Positions 13,723-17,547 of a stretch of 17,547 nt of DNA are shown here, piece by piece. The notes under the pieces were generated by a model. The model ran no database searches, was not told the origin of the DNA, and worked only from the letters and a program-made list of their open reading frames with translations. Position numbers and translations under genes: made by a program. The stretch comes from Candidatus Methanolliviera sp. GoM_asphalt (GTDB lineage Archaea; Halobacteriota; Methanoliparia; Methanoliparales; Methanoliparaceae), in NCBI GenBank assembly GCA_902158745.1, contig CABGHH010000016.1, positions 1 through 17,547 on the forward strand. Reading direction: 5' to 3'. Positions within the stretch are counted from its first letter, which is position 1. Each line of letters opens with the position of its first letter.

Positions 13723-13751
13723 ATCTATTTAGCATAGCTTTTTTTGGGTGG

Positions 13752-13763
13752 CAGATATTAAAT
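13752..13763 (+). promoter_or_regulatory. TATA-like box upstream of thpR
   Basis: AGATATTAAAT is centred near 13757. A start 25-27 nt downstream would fall at about 13783, inside palindromic element copy C, so the thpR leader would be made almost entirely of the element. Confidence 0.4.
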
Positions 13764-13779
13764 CTTTTCGATGTCAGAG

Positions 13780-13807
13780 ATGATTGCAAATCGGAGATTT
13801 TCAAATG
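13780..13807 (-). repeat. 28-bp palindromic element, copy C (deletion derivative), at the thpR start
   Basis: The plus strand reads ATGA, TTGCAAATC-GGA-GATTTTCAA, ATG. It equals the reverse complement of copy A with 23 bp removed between its two TTGNAAATC half-sites, leaving one hairpin whose arms come from different original units. The final ATG of the element is the thpR start codon. Confidence 0.8.
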
Positions 13808-14347
13808 ATTAGGACATTTATAGCGATCGATCTACCTGAAGAGATGAAAGATGAGCTATCGAAGATCATGGATAGACTGGATTTGAAGGGAATAAAGAGC
13901 GTTGAGAGAGACAATTTTCATATCACGCTCAAGTTTTTAGGGGAGGTGAGAGAAGATGAGATCGAGAAGATCGTTAAAAAGCTCTATGAGATCGATTTTG
14001 AGCCATTCAACCTAAAGGTGTGTGGTTCTGGAGTCTTTCCATCCCCAAAGAGGGCGAGAATAGTTTGGATCGGTGTAAAAGGCGATCTTCCAAGATTGGT
14101 TGAGATCATCGAAGAAAAGATGGCGGAGATAGGATTTGAGAGGGAGAAGAGATTTCATTCGCATATAACAGTGGCGAGGGTCAAGAGATCCGATGGAGAA
14201 ATTAAGGAGAGGATAAATAAATTTTTAAGGGAATACAAGAATATAAACTTTGGAGAGATAAAGATAGATAATTTTAGACTTAAGAAGAGCACATTGACAA
14301 AAAAAGGCCCCGTATATGAGACAATTCAAGAATTCACATCCAAATAA
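13805..14347 (+). CDS. thpR: RNA 2',3'-cyclic phosphodiesterase (2H family, ThpR/LigT)
   Basis: A 180-residue 2H phosphoesterase with both catalytic tetrapeptides, HITL (in FHITLKFLGEV) and HITV (in SHITVARVKRS), at the expected separation. It opens 2',3'-cyclic phosphate RNA ends and was originally described as a 2'-5' RNA ligase. The start at 13805 gives the family's usual MIRTFIAIDLP. An in-frame TTG at 13784 would add MQIGDFQ, residues encoded by the palindromic element, and is less likely. The gene is followed by cca, a recurrent neighbour in archaea, which points to a shared role in RNA end repair or tRNA maturation. Confidence 0.92.
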   Translation: MIRTFIAIDLPEEMKDELSKIMDRLDLKGIKSVERDNFHITLKFLGEVREDEIEKIVKKLYEIDFEPFNLKVCGSGVFPSPKRARIVWIGVKGDLPRLVEIIEEKMAEIGFEREKRFHSHITVARVKRSDGEIKERINKFLREYKNINFGEIKIDNFRLKKSTLTKKGPVYETIQEFTSK

Positions 14348-14363
14348 ACCGAGATCAATTCCA

Positions 14364-15746
14364 ATGGACAAGATAAGAGAGATAAAAAAGAGAGTTCTAA
14401 ATGATATAAAACCAAAAAGAGAAGATATAAAGGCGATAAATGATATTTCAGATGAGATAATAGGAATGCTAAGGAAAAAGGCGGATGAAATGAATTTAGA
14501 AGCTGACGTAATACTTGTAGGTTCTGCATCGAGGGATACCTGGGTTTCAAACGGAGAAAAGAGAGATATAGATATATTCGCCCTATTTCCAGAAAAGTTC
14601 GATGAAGATTTTTTGGAGGAGAAGGGTCTTTTCCTGATAGAAGAGGCGATGCAAGGATGGAGGCTTGAGAAGAGGTATGCCGAACACCCTTACATCCACG
14701 CCTTCTTAGAAAGGGAGGTGAATGGAGAAGAGATGAGTTTTGAGATCGATTTGGTTCCATGCTTTGATGTAAAAGACCCGTCTGAGATAAAATCTGCCGT
14801 CGATAGGACGCCATACCACAATAGATACATTAAACGTAATATCAAAGGAAAAGAGGACGAGGTGCGCATCTTGAAAAAATTCTTGGAGATATTGGGGGTA
14901 TATGGTTCAGACACTAAGACGCACGGGTTCTCTGGCTATCTCTGCGAGCTTTTGATAATTAAATATGGAAAATTTGAGGATCTTCTTATAGAGGCATCCC
15001 GATGGAAACCAGAGACATACATAGACCTCGAGGGTCACGGGAGATACGAGAGGAAAGAACCGTTGATCGTTATAGACCCTGTCGATCCGAAGAGAAACGT
15101 TGCCGCGGCACTATCTCTAAACAATCTGTCTATCTTTATTGACGCGGCGAGAGAGTTTTTAAAGAGACCGGATGAGTCATATTTCCAGAAGAGAGAGGTC
15201 GAGATCAGATCTGAAGAAGAACTACTTAAGATATTTTCAAAGAGGGGGACACATTTAAATGCTCTTTCTTTTAAGAGACCTCTCTTTGTCGAAGACATAA
15301 TTTATCCACAACTCGAGAGGACTATCAAGGGTATCAGAAGAAAATTTGAGGAACTCGGTTTTAAGGTTATGAACGCGTATATCTACATGGATTCTAAAGA
15401 CGTCTTACTTCTCTTCGAGTTTGAGGTCTGGGCGTTGCCGAAAGTGAAGAAACATCTCGGTCCAAAAGTCTTTGATTGGAAAGGTGAAGAGAGTTTTAAG
15501 AGGAAGAATAGAGATTTTAAGATACATATAGAAGATGGAAGATACGTGGCGGATAAACCGAGAAAATTTACCACTATAGAGGAATTTTTGGAGAAAGATG
15601 TATTAAAATGCGCGTTGGGGAAAAACGTTCGAGAAAGTATGAAGAAAGGATATGAGATACTTGATCTGGATGAGATACTAAAAAGAGAGGATGAGGAGGT
15701 TTCTCTCAGGCATCTACGTAGACATCCCTGTTTTCAATATAAATAG
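14364..15746 (+). CDS. cca: CCA-adding enzyme (class I archaeal tRNA nucleotidyltransferase)
   Basis: The enzyme adds or repairs the 3' CCA of tRNAs. The 460-residue form from ATG 14364 begins MDKIREIKKRVLNDIKP; an earlier in-frame ATG at 14316 would overlap thpR by 32 nt and add 16 residues unlike the family. Motifs are LVGSASRDTWVSNGEKRDID with IDIFALFP (the GS and DXD metal site), EIDLVPCFDV (third carboxylate), RTPYHNRYI, and GFSGYLCELLIIKYG. The C-terminal body includes IDPVDPKRNVAAALS and the conserved HLGPKVFDWKGEE region. All catalytic positions are present. The lack of encoded CCA in the tRNA-Thr of this window fits a need for this enzyme. Confidence 0.95.
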   Translation: MDKIREIKKRVLNDIKPKREDIKAINDISDEIIGMLRKKADEMNLEADVILVGSASRDTWVSNGEKRDIDIFALFPEKFDEDFLEEKGLFLIEEAMQGWRLEKRYAEHPYIHAFLEREVNGEEMSFEIDLVPCFDVKDPSEIKSAVDRTPYHNRYIKRNIKGKEDEVRILKKFLEILGVYGSDTKTHGFSGYLCELLIIKYGKFEDLLIEASRWKPETYIDLEGHGRYERKEPLIVIDPVDPKRNVAAALSLNNLSIFIDAAREFLKRPDESYFQKREVEIRSEEELLKIFSKRGTHLNALSFKRPLFVEDIIYPQLERTIKGIRRKFEELGFKVMNAYIYMDSKDVLLLFEFEVWALPKVKKHLGPKVFDWKGEESFKRKNRDFKIHIEDGRYVADKPRKFTTIEEFLEKDVLKCALGKNVRESMKKGYEILDLDEILKREDEEVSLRHLRRHPCFQYK

Positions 15747-15959
15747 CTAACTGATCGATCTTCTTCAAATTCATCTATCCCTATCTTCTCTTCCAGACGT
15801 ACAATCTCCATCCCCTAAAACCGATCGGACGTGCAGTTTTAAAAATTTTTATGTTAAAGAAAAGAGGTCAACCGATAGAGTTAAATATCGTTCCCTGCCA
15901 TATACATTGGTCATAATCTAAAGAAAATTATGAATTTTCTGATAAAATCGGGAAAAAGA

Positions 15960-16211
15960 TTAAATGATAAAATTGATATCTACAGAAACACTACAAATTT
16001 TTTCCAGATAGTATATGGTGGTGGGTTTTTCAAAATTCTCGTTATTTATCACCATATAAGGAGGTTTTGCAAAGCTCTCAATAAAGACATCTTTAAATAT
16101 CCTTAACCTTCCTCCTTCTTTCAGATAAAGATGAGCAAGGAAGAGAAGGATGAGGTAGAAGAGGAAGACGAAATGATTAAGAAGCGTCCCCCAGATTGAG
16201 TTGCCATTCAT
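15960..16211 (-). CDS. Doubtful small membrane protein
   Basis: An 83-residue ORF from ATG 16211 (MNGNSIWGTLL) with one strongly hydrophobic stretch, FVFLFYLILLFLAHLYL, and a polar C-terminal part. AGAGAAG precedes the ATG. I do not recognise a family. The hydrophobic stretch is antisense to a Glu/Lys-rich 22-codon plus-strand ORF (16131-16199), and such complementary composition often makes false ORFs. Treat as hypothetical. Confidence 0.22.
   Translation of the reverse strand: MNGNSIWGTLLNHFVFLFYLILLFLAHLYLKEGGRLRIFKDVFIESFAKPPYMVINNENFEKPTTIYYLEKICSVSVDINFII
16092..16099 (+). promoter_or_regulatory. TATA-like box upstream of the LOG-family gene
   Basis: TTTAAATA matches a good archaeal box. 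It predicts transcription from about 16122 and hence a leader of about 125 nt before 16247. That leader contains the acidic 22-codon ORF MSKEEKDEVEEEDEMIKKRP. Confidence 0.35.
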
Positions 16212-16246
16212 CTTCTCTTGTATGATAATTATTAAGGAGATCAAGC

Positions 16247-16819
16247 ATGCAAAAAAAGATCTGTGTCTTCAGCTCGTCCAGTGATGCGGTCGCCCCCGCT
16301 TTCTTTGAAGTGGCCACCGAACTTGGTATATTGATTGCCATGCGTGGTTACACGCTTATCTATGGTGGCGGTAACGTTGGGTTGATGGGTGCAATAGCCA
16401 GGACTGTTCTTACAAATGGTGGAAAGGTTGTGGGGGTGATCCTAAAGTCGATGCAAGAGAGAGGTATAGCTTATGAAAATTTAGACGAACTCGTCGTTAC
16501 CAAGAGCATGCACGAACGAAAAGCGATTATGGAAGAACGTGCAGATGCCTTTATATGCCTTCCCGGTGGGTTTGGAACACTTGAAGAGATGTTTGAAGTG
16601 CTCACTTTAAAGCAGCTTAATTTTCACGATAAACCAGTAGTCTTTATAAACACGAATGGCTTTTACAATCATCTGATCGATCTTTTTGACCGCATCTATA
16701 AAGAGCGCTTCGCTAAGTCGGATTATCGAAAGCTCTACTTTATTGCTCCAGATGCAAAAAGCTCCTTTTCATATATTGAGGCATATCAACCCATCAAATT
16801 TCCTAGTAAATGGTTTTAG
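16247..16819 (+). CDS. LOG-family protein (TIGR00730, nucleoside 5'-monophosphate phosphoribohydrolase)
   Basis: This 190-residue protein has the two family signatures GGGNVGLMG (about residues 41-49) and PGGFGTLEEMFE (about 105-116), which form the nucleotide-binding and catalytic site. Proteins of this group were long misannotated as lysine decarboxylases. Characterised members hydrolyse cytokinin riboside monophosphates or AMP-like nucleotides to base and ribose phosphate; the archaeal substrate is uncertain. It has a clear GGAGATC ribosome binding site and is followed after 23 nt by a metallo-beta-lactamase-fold gene, probably in the same transcript. Confidence 0.92.
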   Translation: MQKKICVFSSSSDAVAPAFFEVATELGILIAMRGYTLIYGGGNVGLMGAIARTVLTNGGKVVGVILKSMQERGIAYENLDELVVTKSMHERKAIMEERADAFICLPGGFGTLEEMFEVLTLKQLNFHDKPVVFINTNGFYNHLIDLFDRIYKERFAKSDYRKLYFIAPDAKSSFSYIEAYQPIKFPSKWF

Positions 16820-16842
16820 TTAGAAGAGGAAGGGGAGTTTGA

Positions 16843-17547
16843 ATGATAAAGGTCAACCATTTTGAGGAAGTTACTCAAGTGAGGATGGGGCGAGAGATCG
16901 AAGAGTTTGGAGGACAGGTACTTTACTGGGTTGCCGCATACCTCATCGATGGTCTCCTCATCGATACCGGCTGTAAATATACATCTGATGAGTTTGTTAA
17001 CTTTCTGGAAGGTCAAGATCTCAAGTTTGCCGTGAACACGCATTATCACGAAGACCACATCGGCGCCAACCATCTTCTCAAAGAGAAGCTCGGCATCGAG
17101 ATATTTGCAGATCGAGAATCGGTTCCTCTGATCAACCAAGTCCCCAAGTTGTACACGTATCAGGAGATGGTTTGGGGTTATCCAGAACCTACCGAAGTCT
17201 CTTTCTTGCCTGAGAAGATAGATACCGATCATTTCCATTTCGATGTGATGGAGACTCCCGGGCACTGTAAGGGACACGTGGCATTGGTAGAGCCCGAAAA
17301 AGGTTGGTGCTTCTCTGGAGATCTCTTTGTTGGAGAAAGACCAAAGGTTATCCGACCAGAGGAGGATATAGCGGAGATCGTAAGATCGATGAAGAGACTT
17401 GTGGATCTCGAGACTGATAGGCTTATTCTATTTACTTCTGCCGGCAAGGTGGTGCAGGATGGTCGCGAGGCCCTTCGGTCATGCGTGGAGTACTTCCAAG
17501 ACCTATCGCATAAAGCAAAGGATCTTGAGAATAAGGGGCTCTCGGTG
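16843..17547 (+). CDS. Metallo-beta-lactamase-fold hydrolase (truncated by right edge)
   Basis: The frame is open from ATG 16843 to the window end (235 codons), with GGGGAG before the start. It has the zinc-binding motif HYHEDH (in VNTHYHEDHIGAN), a third histidine in ETPGHCKGH, and the bridging aspartate in CFSGDLF. These define an MBL-fold hydrolase with a probable dinuclear metal site. The early text YLIDGLLIDTGCKYTSDEF is typical of small-molecule or thioester hydrolases of the glyoxalase-II-like kind. The substrate cannot be inferred. The C-terminus is missing from the window. It is likely co-transcribed with the LOG gene. Confidence 0.9.
   Translation, partial: MIKVNHFEEVTQVRMGREIEEFGGQVLYWVAAYLIDGLLIDTGCKYTSDEFVNFLEGQDLKFAVNTHYHEDHIGANHLLKEKLGIEIFADRESVPLINQVPKLYTYQEMVWGYPEPTEVSFLPEKIDTDHFHFDVMETPGHCKGHVALVEPEKGWCFSGDLFVGERPKVIRPEEDIAEIVRSMKRLVDLETDRLILFTSAGKVVQDGREALRSCVEYFQDLSHKAKDLENKGLSV

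Larger units (their letters stand above)
15747..16246. other. 500-nt region without a convincing gene
   Basis: It holds a perfect 8-bp inverted repeat AGAAAATT-ATG-AATTTTCT (15922-15940), TATA-like GTTAAATAT (15881-15889), a strong TATA-like TTTAAATA (16092-16099), and two mutually antisense small ORFs around 15960-16211. The right end carries the RBS of the next gene (GGAGATC, seven bases before ATG 16247 when counted to the end of the core). I see no RNA gene or mobile element here. Confidence 0.5.

Noticed and set aside
13784..13804. Upstream TTG start for thpR adding MQIGDFQ
   Set aside because: Those residues are encoded by the palindromic element, and the family starts at MIRTFIAIDLP.
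1..17547. CRISPR array, rRNA gene, insertion sequence or transposase
   Set aside because: Looked for regularly spaced repeats, rRNA cores and transposase motifs; none seen.

Overview
The window looks like a chromosomal segment of a mesophilic or moderately thermophilic euryarchaeon. Its informational and metabolic genes are archaeal in type: clamp-loader small subunit rfcS, class I CCA-adding enzyme, archaeal phosphoglycerate kinase, PurS plus small-type PurL, a Trm5/Tyw2-like methyltransferase, and a proteasome-ATPase-like AAA protein. Genes are preceded by TATA-like boxes and GGTGATC-type ribosome binding sites. Electron-transfer flavoprotein genes next to methanogen-like informational genes would fit the Archaeoglobi or the ANME-1/Syntrophoarchaeum relatives, but that placement is inference only.

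Layout. (1) 1-2557, minus strand: an accessory module. A beta-class DNA methyltransferase is split into two ORFs, and a complete MNT-HEPN (MntA-HepT) toxin-antitoxin pair sits exactly between the halves. All four ORFs overlap by 8-11 nt. (2) 2568-5169, minus: purS and purL (formylglycinamidine ribonucleotide synthesis). purL is broken by a -1 frameshift at an A4 run, and each of its parts carries a 51-bp palindromic insert. (3) 5247-7776, plus: etfB-etfA-Trm5/Tyw2-like methyltransferase, joined by ATGA overlaps and divergent from purS around a symmetric TATA box. (4) 8034-10163, plus: a MoxR ATPase with a CoxE-like VWA protein. (5) 10202-13711, minus: rfcS, tRNA-Thr(UGU), pgk, and an AAA ATPase. 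The pgk reading frame runs into the tRNA gene. (6) 13805-15746, plus: thpR and cca, both RNA-end enzymes. (7) 15747-16246: about 500 nt with no convincing gene. (8) 16247-17547, plus: a LOG-family protein and a metallo-beta-lactamase-fold protein cut by the right edge.

Two results stand out. First, a family of short palindromic elements occurs three times: two 51-bp copies lie inside purL, in opposite orientation and different reading phase, each adding 17 residues without a stop, and a 28-bp deletion derivative supplies the start codon of thpR. It resembles the protein-invading palindromic elements of Rickettsia in behaviour; I know of no description in archaea. Second, the methyltransferase halves flank a 651-bp segment bounded by a TGAAG direct repeat. 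Removing the segment between the repeats would restore one continuous in-frame methyltransferase, so the toxin-antitoxin pair looks inserted into the gene.

Several core genes carry single-base oddities: purL frameshift, pgk stop lost into the tRNA, and rfcS with ATT where ATG is expected. Two of these lie at homopolymers, so base-calling error in a draft or metagenomic assembly must be excluded before biology is claimed.
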